A stretch of 64,000 bases of DNA from the NCBI GenBank assembly GCA_022496205.1, contig WTXD01000039.1:186001-250000 (forward strand). The letters are read 5' to 3'. Origin of the DNA: Gloeopeniophorella convolvens (taxonomy: Eukaryota > Basidiomycota > Agaricomycetes > Russulales). Shown here in pieces: positions 11,859-23,796 of this stretch (positions are counted from its first letter, which is position 1; every line of letters begins with the position of its first letter). Both the position numbers and the translations under genes were made by a program. Under the pieces are notes generated by a model, which was given only the letters and a program-made list of their open reading frames with translations, made no database searches and was not told the DNA's origin.

Positions 11859-13100
11859 ATGCCTTCAGTGACAAAAGTTGCCCTTGTCACTGGTGCTGCG
11901 CGCGGAATTGGGCGTGCCATTGCCCTTCAGCTTGCCGACGATGGTTTCGATGTTGCGGTCAATGATTTGCCAGGTCGGCCAGAGCTAGACGAAGTTGCAA
12001 CGGAGATAGAGAAGAAGGGGCAACGTACGTTAATCGTCCCCGCTGATGTATCCCTCGAGCCACAAGTCGAGAAGATGATCCAAGACGTTGTAGAGAAGCT
12101 GGGGAGCCTCGATGTGGTGAGTCCATGACCGGATGTTATGTATAATGTTAATCTGTTTAGATGGTAGCGAACGCAGGGATCTTCGCGTTCGATACCCTCC
12201 GCGACAGTGGGTACAAAATCTGTTGGTAGACCCTACTTAATGAGACCAAGTTACCGTTGAAACCTTTGACCGCATCATGAGCGTCAACGCACGTGGGACA
12301 ATGTTGTGTTACAAGCATGCTGGCAAGCAGATGATCACGCAAGGTCGTGGAGGGCGGATCATAGGTGCATACCTCCTTGACTCCCTACCCACCATCTTTG
12401 GTAAACCTTGACTCGGATACGCTAGGTGCATCTTCCATTGCCGGAAAGCAAGGTCAATCTACCCCTTGACCATATCCTATACGATGAACTTATCAATAAT
12501 CAGCGACTCCGTTAGCGTTATCATACGCCACTAGCAAGTTTGCTATTCGTGGCCTGACACAAGCAGCCGGTCCGCCCTTCATCGATTCGTCGCACAAGCC
12601 AATCCCAGTCCTGACCATTTCCACAGCTCTAGAGTTTGGAAAATACAACATTACCGTGAACGCGTATGCTCCAGGCTTCGTGGATACTCCCATGTGTTCG
12701 TCCTTTTTTCGTGTCACCATCACGCCTATTTGGCTGATCTTGTTAGCTATGGGTGCGAAGACGTCAGAAAATCATGCGGAACAGGTGAACGCGGTAAGCC
12801 CTCTTCTACTGTACGGCTCTCGTCGTTCTGAGTTGTATTAGATGGCCGCAAGTACGCCAGTTCAGCGCATCGCAGCACCAGAAGAGATTGCTGGTCTTGT
12901 ATCCTACGTTGCGTCCGAAAAATCAAGCTTTATCACTGGTATGTCCGAATCAAGTACTTGCAGAAACTGCGGGCTGTGACAGCGATCTCATTTCCGTCCA
13001 TGAAGGCCAGAGTGTGCGTACCCCGGAAATTGCGTTCGTGGTCCCTGAAAATCTAACATATCTGAAGATCTCCATCAATGGCGGCTCTTTCTTCGACTAA
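11859..13100 (+). CDS. Short-chain dehydrogenase/reductase, second of a tandem pair
   Basis: This paralogue of the preceding gene has the same exon plan. The first exon carries TGAARGIG and shares most residues with its neighbour (for example RAIALQLADDGFDVAVNDL). Later exons give MVANAGIFAFD, TFDRIMSVNARGTMLCYK, a SSIAGKQ segment, YATSKFAIRGL (catalytic YxxxK), FGKYNITVNAYAPGF, DTPM, RIAAPEEIAGLVSYVAS and SINGGSFFD. The intron near 12451-12503 (GTCAAT...ATCAG) rejoins in frame as ATPLALSYATSK. All catalytic residues are present, so both copies look functional. The copies have diverged through the middle exons, which suggests the duplication is not recent. Substrate unknown. Confidence 0.85.
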
Positions 13101-14435
13101 GTTCACTAGCTGGAGCAAACTGGAACCAAATTCGTACGTACCCTCACCGCGAGGCCAATGCATTCCAAGAGGATCTGAGCCGCACCTAGAATTGGAAAAA
13201 TGCCATACAACAAAGTGGCATCAGCCTTTGCTAGTATGAGTGCCGGGTGCTTTCGCATGCGTTATCGCTGTCAGCATTCATCAAGCCCCGCAATGGCCGG
13301 AAAATTCTTGTGACTTAACGTACCGAGATTGAGAAGTTGGGAGGCGACACCTGAAGTTTACCGCGAGGTGGCAATGACTCTCTTCGGGGATCGTGCAAGT
13401 GGGAGCTCCATTGAAGGGCCAGATATGTGCATCTGCTGCATCACCAGTTACTAATGCAGAAATCGGTCGCAATGTCCCGTCTATTCTTGTTGACGATCCT
13501 AACTGTAAAACGAAGATGTCATACAGTGATTCTCTCTACGCAAATGGAAAGTAAGGATATGCAAAGCAGGCCTGAAGCGAAGATAGCGCACTGCTTTCAG
13601 AGATTGCTCACTGGCGCCCAATCAATTGATTTGGATTCTTTCCACCCGTCTGGTGGAATAAGACCGATTAGGCTGACGATGCATTGATTCCTCTATTATA
13701 ATCATCCCCGACCATGTCAGATCAGAGGCAGATGCAGTTACCTGGCGTCCGGCTGTTCTGCTACTCTAGGTTTCCGAGATGTCCGTCGTTCCGCAGAGTG
13801 GCTCACTTACTGACGCGGCGGCTTCACCTCCCAGTGTGTTGAAGGATCAGAAGAACCAATCTGTGTACCACGTCGGGTCGATAATAGGCCCAGTCAACCC
13901 ATTTCCAGTGTTGTCCAATGTTCGATCGTTTGAACTAAAGGTCGTCTGGGGCGTGGGTTTGTTGTGACCCTCAACGTGTAAGCTCGTGATTTCGAAGTAC
14001 CTCCACGATGCTCGTCGAAACTCAATTGTATATGTGAGACAGGGGAAATGGCCATCGGCGAAGTGAACACAGCAACGGAAACGAAGTGAGGCATGGCGAG
14101 GATCTTCAAACTTGGTCCGATGCCGACGTTGGCTTCAGTGCCAGTTCCTGGTATGTGCAACCTCATACATAGGTCCACCTCCTGGGGCGGGAACGTCAGG
14201 CAGAAGTAATGACTGATCAGAACTGGATTCATTGTCCAAGAGGGGATATACGAGTTGGACTGATATTCGGAGGCAGCAGCCCACTGACAGGTACAGGACA
14301 CAGACTCTAGAGGCGCGAAGGAGAACACCCGGCGGTATACGACACTGGCAATAGACGTCGTCTATTGTGCAATATATGCAGTTCTCGTGATTAATGAGAA
14401 CGAAGAGGATAATGCAGCGGAACTCACCAGTCATC
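13101..14435. other. Gene-poor stretch
   Basis: About 1.3 kb with only short open frames of 60-145 codons that lack motifs, good starts or splice continuity. I see nothing in it that I can support. Confidence 0.4.
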
Positions 14436-14960
14436 TTAGCGACTCATCGTAGCGGTCAGCACGCCAAGCTGTTCCTGAAGCCCGCCGAAAGAACCGGACT
14501 TGGAGCCTTCAAGGTTGTCGATCATCCCTCTGAGTTCCTGTAATTTGCTGTCATGCTCATCGAAAAACGCCTGGATGTCGTCCACTGTCTCGATGTGAAG
14601 CTCCTCCTTAAAGTCGTCGGAAGAAATGAGCTCGTCGCTGATCCGCTGCTCCATGCGATCAATCCGGGCAGCCATGGTAGACGATTGCTCTGAAAAATCA
14701 GCACGTAACGCCCGGACCTCATTGCGGAGTCCGCTCCATGCTTCGTGGTTCTCGTTTTGAAGTTGCTGCAAGAGAAGAAGGATCTGACAATTAAGTCCTT
14801 CGGCATCGACAGAAGGCGAAGATGGATAGACGGTGACAAAGTCATGAACAGTACTGTGAGCTCCCGCATATGCGTGGAGACCAAAGGTACTGGTCATAGT
14901 GACGCGATGCACCGACGACGTGAGGAGTCGAGTGAGGTGGAGGACTGGGGCTGAATCCAT
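14436..14960 (-). CDS. Small coiled-coil protein, function unknown
   Basis: A single open frame of 174 codons. I do not recognise the family. Residues of about 55-165 are strongly helical and charged with a heptad-like pattern (LLLLQQLQNENHEAW, MAARIDRMEQRISDEL, DDIQAFFDEHDSKLQELRG), which predicts a coiled coil. The first 21 residues could be non-coding, with translation starting at the internal methionine at 14897 (MTSTFGLHAYAG). It is transcribed away from the Rap1-like gene, with starts about 240 bases apart, so the two may share a promoter region. It could be lineage-specific. Confidence 0.45.
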   Translation of the reverse strand: MDSAPVLHLTRLLTSSVHRVTMTSTFGLHAYAGAHSTVHDFVTVYPSSPSVDAEGLNCQILLLLQQLQNENHEAWSGLRNEVRALRADFSEQSSTMAARIDRMEQRISDELISSDDFKEELHIETVDDIQAFFDEHDSKLQELRGMIDNLEGSKSGSFGGLQEQLGVLTATMSR

Positions 14961-15201
14961 GAGTGGGCATTCGAGTGTCTTATATGCCCGAATAGACGCC
15001 CGCTAGACCACACCCCGGATTCTATCAATTCCTACCCACAAGTCGATATGTGGCCGCCGCCGGCTTCGTGGTTAGTGGGGAAACAAGGAACTTGCATGAT
15101 GTGGCACCAGCAACAGTCAAGCCACAAGAGTTGATGCACACGACGCGCAATCGCCTAACCGCCACGTGATTCGCTGGGCGCTGACGGGCGCGTGTTGGCG
15201 C

Positions 15202-17042
15202 ATGGCACGCGACTGTTCTGAGGAAGATCTTGCTGCTTCTCTCGATAGCCCTCACGACCTCCCCATGCCCACAGCTCCTCTCGCCCCAAGCAGTGATGCG
15301 GAAGACGAAATACTGCAAGATAGTGATGTTGTAGGTAATCTCATCACTGTGCGCATACCATCAATCAAACGTTGTGGCGAAGAGCCAAAACGGTGACGAA
15401 CCCGCCATAGATCACGTCTTCAGGCTACCGGGCGGAGAGCCGGCTCTCTTCCTCCTCAATATCCGCGATGGAAATAGGACCAAGGGTTTGACGGAACGGA
15501 TTACTGTAAGCTTCTTTTCCCCCAATCCGTCGCCCTTCCGACATGAACTCCCACTTTCTATCGCAGCAACACGGGGGCCAGATCACGCACAGTGATGCCC
15601 AAGCAGATGTCATCCTGGTGGATACACAGGAAGCGTACAAACTACTGAAGGACAAGTACGCAATCTCAAACAAGACGCATGTTCGCCTGTCAGGCTTCGT
15701 CGTTCGATGCATTGAAGCCCGGAAGTTCACACTAGTACCTCTCGTTGAGAAGGGGATACCTGGACGCCAGCTGAATCAACGAAGGTGCGTGTTGGAGACA
15801 TCAATCATGGTCGTTAATGACGAAGTTCTCCAGAGTATCTTTCACCAAGGAAGATGACAGACATCTGTGCGAGTACATCGCCGAGGTCTTGCCTTTCAAA
15901 GAAGAGGGCGGACGCACCGGCCATTTCATTTACCAAGACCTGCTTCGTCGCGTATGTGCCTTGTTTACCCTGAGAAGTATACACCGATGACGTTTCTAGG
16001 CAGAGGAATTTAGCCAGTATGAATGGGCATCACGGCACACGCATAGCGCGTGGCGTGAACGTTACCGCAAGAACAGACGCCGTTTAGATGAGATGATTGA
16101 CCAGATCGTTGAAGAAAATGGCCCCCCTGCGCCTGATGACAAAAGACGCTACCGATACAGGAGACATGGTAGACGGACGGTCTACTACAGCGACGATGAA
16201 TACAGCCCCACAGACGGCAGGGACGACCCAGTTCCAGCCCGATCGGAGAATGCTGAACCCCAGGAGGAAGAGGAAGAGGAAGAGGAAGGAGGCGAGGAGG
16301 AGGCACACAAGCAAACCATGGTAAGTACGCCGGATCCAGCTCCTGATGCTGAGCGTAGTTGTTGATTGTGGGACACTAGACCACTAGGCGACCCGCTCCT
16401 TCGGATGGAAGTCGAGCACCGAAAAGACGTAAAATTCTCAGTTCAGTGAGTTTGTCCTCTCCATTTGCACATGCACATCTAAAAGGAGCGATACCTTTCC
16501 TATAGGCCGCCGTGGAAGCCGAAGAGCAAGCTCGTGATATCGGTTCTATCGAAGTAGACGACGGCCCTGACGGTGGACCAACCCAGGAGCCTGAGATAGG
16601 CCCCGATCCTGTGAAAGTAAACGACCCTACTCCTGATAGGTCCACAGCCGTGATTGCACCGATCCCGACACGTTCCGGAGCTCGCAGGCGACAGCAAGTG
16701 CAATCATCAGTCCGAATACCTCCGGTTCTTGTTTCGCCGCGTCGCACACGTGCACGTTCACGCTCTCTCTCCGTCGATCCGCCCAACGTTGCACATCCCG
16801 TCTTGCGCACTAGTCGACGGATGCGACCCGTGGCTCCGACATTGAATCCAGTCCCCGAATCTCAAGGTGTTGACGAGTTCGCGGTAATATCAGACGATGA
16901 GATCGACCTGAATCAAGTTGAGGGTGACTTGCGGATTAGCGGCGCATCTGAAGGTATGCAGGAGGGTTGGTCGCCGACTCTTGATTCTTCTGATGGCATG
17001 TGTAAGCAGGACCTCGCGCGCACGCCCAAGCAGGCAATTTAA
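15202..17042 (+). CDS. RAP1: Telomere protein Rap1-like (BRCT plus Rap1-type Myb)
   Basis: The start is the ATG at 15202 (MARDCSEEDL). An acidic leader is followed, after introns near 15331-15383 and 15507-15567, by a BRCT-like domain: ALFLLNIRDGNR, then QHGGQITHSDAQADVILVD and LSGFVVRCIEARKF. A third intron (about 15787-15834) joins to RRVSFTKEDDRHLCEYIAE and a fourth (about 15953-16000) to SQYEWASRHTHSAWRERY. The latter matches the Rap1-type Myb signature FT-x-EDD ... HT-x2-SWR-x-RY. Acidic, RS-rich and Pro-rich disorder follows. In known Rap1 proteins this order of domains serves telomere protection, by direct DNA binding or through a TRF partner. The C-terminus is uncertain: the frame stops at 17042, but another open frame runs from about 17060 to 17371. 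Other BRCT-Myb paralogues cannot be excluded. Confidence 0.7.
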
Positions 17043-17371
17043 GTGCTGACGACCTTCAGACTTTCCAACGCCTACGGCGGGCGTTTCCACAACCGGACCA
17101 CCTCCCCGAGACCGGTAGGGCAACCCCCAAAGTTCCCGCTCGTGCGGGGCGGCAGCATCCGCGAAACCCTCCTCTTGCCAGCGCCCGCGGCAGGAGCGAC
17201 GAAGGTAGCCCTTCAGAAGAGGATTTTCCCTCCCCTGGTACCCGTGCCAGTGAAGAGAAAAGGCGGCGTACACAGGTCGCCAAGGCCGCGCCTTACCACC
17301 CAGCGAAAGGCACGCGAGCTGCGACAATGGTCGAGGAGGGGCGAAGCGCGCGTCTGCGATGGATCCCGTGA

Positions 17372-18159
17372 CGCTGACTCTTGACCCTTGGTCATCCCGG
17401 TACTGGTCAAGTAACACCATGATACCCCGCCGCGGTCTAGCCTTTCTGCGGTGTGTTACTGTATAACCTAATATGTCATGCGTGTACGAGTACACCCGTT
17501 TTGCCAACAAATTCACATACTTATGCTAACATTGACAGCATCTCCGTACGTAGAGTATTTGATACTGCCCCCTTACCTCTAGCATTGTCCACATAATTCC
17601 ACACGATTGCGCACGTACATACGCCCTAATTGCTTCGTTCGGATCCGTTCGTGCGTGCATACTATATCTGAGAGAGATGTTACATATCCCGGGAGTTGCT
17701 ATCCACAACTGGTCAATAATTTAATGCAGCGGACATTGATACTTATTGATCAGGTGCTTCAGGCCTACCTATTGCAGTAACTTATCCACTTGCTTATGCA
17801 CCCGCACCCCTTACTCAAGTGAAGCACCTGCGACGTCACCCATGCGTATGTACACGTTGCCAAGGTGGTGACTCCTGCACTATATCACGCCTCCCCTATT
17901 GACATCACCCCACCATTACTACCGGCCTCTCACTTCGTCGACCAATGCTGCAACTTGTTGACGCGGCTCTTGTTCATCATGCATCCCGAGAGCGCCTCTC
18001 ATCTTGGCAGTCACGGCGTTGCATTCGAGCGCCTTGCATTAGTGCAATCCGCGCTGTGTTCAGTCGATGAAATCGATGCGTCGCCCACGCAGGTTCCGTG
18101 GCAGACATGAGGCACCCAAGATAAGTACTCGCGACTGTCCCGCTCGATGTGACCTCTTC
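17372..18159. other. Intergenic region
   Basis: About 790 bases without a supported gene. An 11-base inverted repeat (CAGGTGCTTCA at 17751, TGAAGCACCTG at 17820) lies here, but this length is expected by chance in a window of this size. Confidence 0.35.
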
Positions 18160-20092
18160 ATGCACACCTCAATGGTTCTCCTCTTTCATATCTACCTCCT
18201 TTTCGCCGTCCTTCAGCAGACTGGCATCTCCCATGTTGCAGCGGTCCGCCTGAAGATGCGCGGGGAGCCAAGAACCCCTCACCCGGCGACAAAAAGGGAC
18301 CACATATCCGGTTTGGACAATGGCCGAAATTTGAATTACATGGTCAACATCACTCTAGGAGGACAACAATGTCAGGTAAACGTTGACACTGGAAGGTGAA
18401 TTAGTGATACTCTCGTGACTCCTCCGACAGTCGCAACTGCTGACCCCGCAACCAGCTCTGACCTTTGGGTTGCGGGTACAGTGCTGTCTGCGAATGACAC
18501 AGGCGTACAATCAGGACTTACCTATGCGATGGGCGAGGTGTCGGGTAGGTTGCCTTCGCCTTACGCATAGACCTATGCTCAAGCTGCTGCGGGCGCCGTG
18601 TCAGGAGCCGTCAAAACGGCGCAACTGGAATTTTCAGGTTATATAGTCCCCGAACAAGCTTTTAGTAGGCAAAATACTCTCCTATCACACACTTCTTATG
18701 TTTTGACGTTTGGTCCAGTCGAGGTCTCACCATCGCCGAACACGCCTCCCGTGCCGGGCATGCTAGGCCTCGGCCCTAACACGGGTTCGAGGATCCATGC
18801 CTCCTTCAACAACCAGCCGCAAGGAGATGCGGTGCTCGATCGGGTGTTCCGACAGAACATTTCCGCTCCAAACTACTTCACAGTTCTCCTTGGACGTTCG
18901 GAAGACCCTGCAGAGAAATATCCTGGCGATATAACGGTCAGCGAGATCATCTCTGGCTTGGAGAATATAACGAGCCAGCCGCAAGTCGCCGTCACCGTAC
19001 TGTCAGCATCCGACGCCGCAGATCAGCACTGGCAGGTTCTCCTGGACGAGGAGGGAATCATCGGACCGGACGGGACACCGATTCAAGTTCAGACTGGTGT
19101 CCCAGGTGCCCCGAGTCCAAATCAGCTTACGGCCATCTTCGACACTGGGTTCACGTTTACTCAAGTTCCTCAGTGTGTAACATGTATCGGGTTGTCTGCG
19201 CCTGGCTCACTGGTACCGACTGGTACCGACACAGGGCAATTTCTGATGCGATGTACTCTGGCATCGCGGGTGCTTCGTTTCAATATGTGCAAGGCCTCGG
19301 TTCCATATGGATCATACCGTGTAGAGCCGAGGTGAACTTATCTATCGCAATTGGTGGTCAAGCGTATCCTGTCCATCCGCTTGACACAAACTCGGACGAT
19401 GCTGCCACCGATGGCGATGGGAACAAGGTCTGCGTTGGAACTGTGCGTGCGGTCTCACTTATGGCATACATGCATCTAACCTTCGGTGACAGTTCCAACC
19501 GATCAGCTCCGGGGCGTCTCCAAATTTCGACATTATCCTTGGGATGTCATTTCGTAAGTATGCTTTGCAACGTTTCAAGCGATGCCTGATGCCCGCCTCA
19601 GTACGGAACGCGTACCTCCTCATCGACTTCGGCGACTTGGTGGACGGCAGCGCGAATACTACAGCAGACCCTTTCGTTCAATTGCTATCAATCACCGATC
19701 CCGCATTAGCGCATGCAGACTTCGTGAACGTGCGCCTTAACAATGCCAGCGCCGCTCCCCCCAGCACGACGTTCACGCCTCCGAACAACACAGGGGACGA
19801 AGCGCTCATTGCGAGCGCACCATCAAGCAGCCATAGTACGGTGAAAAGCTCTTTTTTGAAGGAGAAGATCCCGATTATCGTCGCTTCGTCTGTCGGCGCC
19901 GCCCTTGTGCTAATTGGCACCCTCGTATTGTACCGCACGCGCAGTCGGATTGCAAAACGCGGACGCAACAGTCTGGCCAACACGTACAGATCTTATCAAC
20001 GTCTAGAGGCCCCTGCTCCTGCGGGTGAAATGCGCCAAGTGAGGGCCTATCACAGTCACCCTCGGTATCCGAACGGATGGGGCCAGCGCTGA
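18160..20092 (+). CDS. Membrane-anchored pepsin-like aspartic protease (A1 family)
   Basis: The first exon (ATG 18160 or 18172) has a signal peptide (MVLLFHIYLLFAVLQQ...). An intron at 18395-18455 splits the first active site and rejoins as VDTGSSDLWVAG. Later exons carry GLTYAMGEVSG, the hydrophobic flap region, PPVPGMLGLGP, and the second active site AIFDTGFTFTQVP. After another intron come AISDAMYSGIAGASF and FDIILGMSF. Both catalytic Asp-Thr-Gly motifs are intact. The C-terminus has a Ser/Thr/Asn-rich stalk and one transmembrane helix (IPIIVASSVGAALVLIGTLV) followed by a basic tail. The enzyme should therefore sit in the plasma membrane or secretory pathway with the catalytic part outside or lumenal. 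The substrate is unknown. Total length is about 530 residues. Confidence 0.85.
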
Positions 20093-21089
20093 GTTGGATA
20101 TGTGCGAGCAATCAAACGACACAGATGTACTGTATCTCGTTGTCTCCGTATTAACAGAGCATTACGCTGACATTACGGCGGTCAACTGTAAGTGATTCGA
20201 TGATTGTGTGCTCGCTATATGCGCCGCGTGAGAGCAAGATGGGTTAATCCTTGTGAGTAGCCATGCTCGCATGAGGTGCTGAACCTACGCAAATCGCTGG
20301 GCTCGGAGCCTGTCCACGCTGAACGCAAGTATCCCTCGTGAAACTTATAAGGAATATATTGGAATCAGACGTTCGTATTTCGTTTTGCTATTCGTTTCGT
20401 GGCGCGCGTGTACGGACAAACACGCACGCAGCCTCAGTACTCAGTACTCAGTTCCGAGTCGTTTCGTGTTGACTTTACTACCCGGGCCGGCGGCCCGGGG
20501 ATTCGACTAGTGCGTGCTCCTGCGTGCTCGCACCTGCGGCCTCACCGCGAGGAGTATATCTTTGATTCTATGGGACCGATCGTCTTGGTACTGCACAATC
20601 GTGATGCCCGGCAGTCAAGCCACTGTCTCCGAGAATTTTGCCCCTCAGTCCCGTGTCTGTTAGAGCGCGCGTGAGCTGGGGCGGTGGTTCTTTCTGTCTA
20701 GAACCGCCCGCTACCCTTCTATTTATTCTACAGAATGGACAGAATGCGAGGTGATTATATTGAAAGCGGTGCGACATAATGATAGCGATGTGCAAATGTA
20801 ACAGCAGCTGAAGACGGTGTGTTTGGGAGTGACTCGCGGGACGCGGTGGGGACGACTGTCGGGTACGTGGACTGTTTGTGGTCATAGCAGTGGCTGCCTG
20901 CGGAACGAGTTTAGGCGACCGGCTGGGTGGAGGGGGTAGGTTGATATAACTACCGAGAATATGCCCACAAGCGCAGAACGCCCGGAAAATGAATGGTTAA
21001 GAGGAAGTAATCGCGTGGCATGATATGAGGTGTGATTAGGTGGGGGCTCTATGCCCGTGTCTGTGTATTCAAAATGGACTCGATCGGGT
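20093..21089. other. Intergenic region between convergent genes
   Basis: About 1 kb between the 3' ends of the protease and SUV3 genes. No gene is supported. A GC-rich palindrome (CCCGGGCC, three bases, GGCCCGGG) lies near 20481-20499, and TCAGTAC is repeated near 20436-20449. Nothing else is recognisable. Confidence 0.35.
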
Positions 21090-23457
21090 TCACAAGGCTA
21101 TTTGGGACCGGGACGCGATCTCTTTGAGGCTCCATACATCTATACAGCCGTTCATCAGTGCCAGAACTAGACTTTGCATATGTGTAGGCAGACCTGGAGA
21201 GCGTGCTTCGAGCGGGGCGTGCCTTTTGTGCACGTTGAGCTTCCCCGGTCGGGTTCGAAGATTGAGGGGTTTGGTATCGAGGTTTCGAAGGCAGTAGTCC
21301 ATCGCATCCTGTGTAGCTTGTCGCAGGGAAATTGCAAGGTCGTAATCGTGGAATGCCAGGGCGTTGCGCAGCGAGAGCCATGCGTACGCTGTCAATGCAC
21401 TGTGCAACGACTCGAGCACCCCAAGTGCCTGCCTTGGCTTGCGAGGTGCTTCATTGATCTTCTTCTTTGAGAGAATCTCCTCGAGGACGGGCAACAGCCC
21501 GCTGTCGGAAAGGATGTCTCGAAGGTCAACCTTTATCTGATTGCGGTATGCGGTGAGTATTTTGCCCATGACCGCTTTGCAGCGGTCGTCTAGGGACGGA
21601 AAGGGACATTGCAACAACAAGGTACGCTCGTTGAACGTGAGGTCTTGAATGAAAGAGTCCACGTAACGTGTTGCCTCGACTTCCTTGACTGCCGAACCAA
21701 TCATGGCCAGACTTGGCGGGAGCAGTGAACAAAAGATGAGAGCGTCGCGCATGGTGGTTGCAGACGAGTTTCGTGGAAGCGCCTCGAAAATATCCGACAT
21801 CGTGGTTGCAATATAGCCAACGCGAGCAAAGCGGAGGGGCTCTGGTTCCGTGGCCATCGCGGCTTTGAGAAGTGGAAGGTCAGACGGCAGAAGCGTCGTC
21901 ACCTCCCCACCTTCGGATCCCATGCCGTATCGACCGGCGCGACCGGCAATCTGCTTGACTTGAGATGCCTCCAGCGGAACCTCCGTCCACCCATCCCATT
22001 TACTCATGGTCTCGAAAACGACACGCCGAATTTTCCTGCACGAGACTCAGCACCGGATAGGTGCACAGGAGACGTACTCACAGGTTGAGCCCCATCCCAA
22101 CGGCATCACTGGCGACCAAAACATCGAATCCGCTATCTGGATTGTTGAACAACACCGCCTGCTCAGCCCGAATCTCAGGCGGCAGTCTTCCATATGCAAC
22201 GGCGCAGCGGAAATTGGTCTTCGCTTCGATTTCTCTCTTCAGGTTGAATATGTTCGTGCGCGAGAACGTCACAACGCAGTCGCCCTTCTGGATACGGGTG
22301 AGGTCACTTTCGAGGCTGTTGGGTGCAATGGAGAGAGGAGAGAGGCGCTGGTAGCGATTGACGACAAGTTCGTCTCCCGTAATTTCTGCGAGTGCTTCGA
22401 TGATCGGAACGGCGCGCTCTTCGCCACAAAGGTGCAGCTCCTTCGCTGGACATCCGAGCACTGCAGCTGTCCAAGCTGCACCACGTTGAGAGTCTGCAAT
22501 CATTTGAATTTCGTCAATCACCACGACATCGTAGCACTTCTCCAGAGAGAGCATCTCGACGGTGCAGCTGTACAAAGTAGCACCATCGACGGAGCGAATC
22601 TCGTCGCCGGTGAGCAGGTTGCAAGGACGAGCAAACTGCGGATCGCCTTGCTTGAGCACGGCGCGGGGGGCACCGGGTACTTGCGCGTCCAGGTTCGAGT
22701 TATCGTCGACTTCACGGTTCGCCGGGGCCTCCGCGCCTACAGGAACGATCTGTCCAGTATTGAGCCGTTCGTAGATCTCGTGAGCGAGAAGACGTAAAGG
22801 TCCTCCGTATGCGCCGACACGCGCCGCAGCGAGGGTCCGAAGAGCTGTGTGGGTTTTTCCGCTGTTGGTGGGCCCGACATGGAGGATGAGTTTACGGCGC
22901 ATTTTGCGAGCATTCGGGAAGCTGCCTGCTAGACGTGTGAAGTCTACGGCTTTGCGTAATCGCGTCATGCGGTCCAAGGTGAGGTTGGAGACATGGTTCT
23001 GCACGTCCTTTCCATGACGGGGGTCGGTCGCCCAGGTGTACAGGAAGGAGGTGAGTAAACTGTCGATGGATAGGTTTCTCGAGGACGACATGGTGTCATG
23101 GGAAAGGCGTGCCAGCTCTGCGGGCGTCTTCTCCTTCAGGCGAAACGCTCTGCCATTATGGACATCCCTGGCGAATGCAGACAAAAGCCCGGGTACTTCA
23201 TCCTTGGGTATTCCAAATCGCTGTAAGCGTTGTCGGACGCCGGTTTTTGATACCCACGACAGGGCTTCGCGCCGTAACAGCTGCTGGAGGTCCTTGCCTT
23301 GGCTGACTGCTGACGGAGGGGAAGAAACCGATGGGGGACTGGGTGTATTCTTTGGCTTCAAGACAGTAGAGTATTTGCGAGCGGATTCACTTGGGGGTGC
23401 AGCCAAGGTGAGTTGCTTCCTCCAAGGTGCGAAAAGTCCGGAAAGGTGTCCCCGCAT
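21090..23457 (-). CDS. SUV3: Mitochondrial ATP-dependent RNA helicase SUV3
   Basis: Two exons on the minus strand (23457-22082 and 22035-21090) are joined through a 46-base intron, giving about 764 residues, typical for SUV3. The N-terminus is basic with an RKYSTVL cluster, as expected of a mitochondrial presequence. The helicase motifs are Walker A GPTNSGKT, the DEIQMI box (DExH-like), CVVTFSRTNIF, SDAVGMGLNL across the splice site, and QIAGRAGRYG (motif VI). The C-terminal half has the SUV3-specific region. SUV3 unwinds RNA in the mitochondrial degradosome with an exoribonuclease and is needed for mtRNA turnover. It is divergently arranged with the mitoribosomal mS33 gene, with 339 bases between the starts. 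Confidence 0.95.
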
Positions 23458-23796
23458 ATGAAACTGTCACTAACTTCTGAGGCTTTGACAGGGCTGGAAA
23501 ACCAATGATGTTGTCACTTACCAGGGTTTCCTGAGTAGATCAAGCTCCCTCGCCACATATACCCTTGTCCCGGGGAAAAGATGGGGAATGAGGTCGCAAG
23601 AGTTGTGAGTCGACGAGGGCGGAAAGCAAAGCACAGATGGCGAAGGTCACGTGTGGTGATTTTTCCACATTTGTTTGCGCGTCACCGTCCACGCCGCGGA
23701 GTCGCAACAAGTCAACTAGTCACTGGTCACCCCGTGTTCGGCCATCTAGCTCTCCATCGCTTGGACCATCCTCGGCCACGCGGCACCTCAGACAGG
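23458..23796. promoter_or_regulatory. Shared divergent promoter of SUV3 and mS33
   Basis: The 339 bases between the two start codons must contain both promoters, since the genes are transcribed in opposite directions. Both products act in mitochondria. I see no recognised binding site. Confidence 0.5.

Noticed and set aside
16262..16310. GAGGAAGAGG microsatellite
   Set aside because: It is the coding sequence of the Glu-rich stretch in the Rap1-like protein.
17751..17830. 11-base inverted repeat (CAGGTGCTTCA / TGAAGCACCTG), possible tiny MITE
   Set aside because: One such pair within 100 bases is expected by chance in 64 kb, and there is no target duplication.
20481..20499. GC-rich palindrome, possible terminator or binding site
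   Set aside because: Short, and no context supports a function in a eukaryotic intergenic region.
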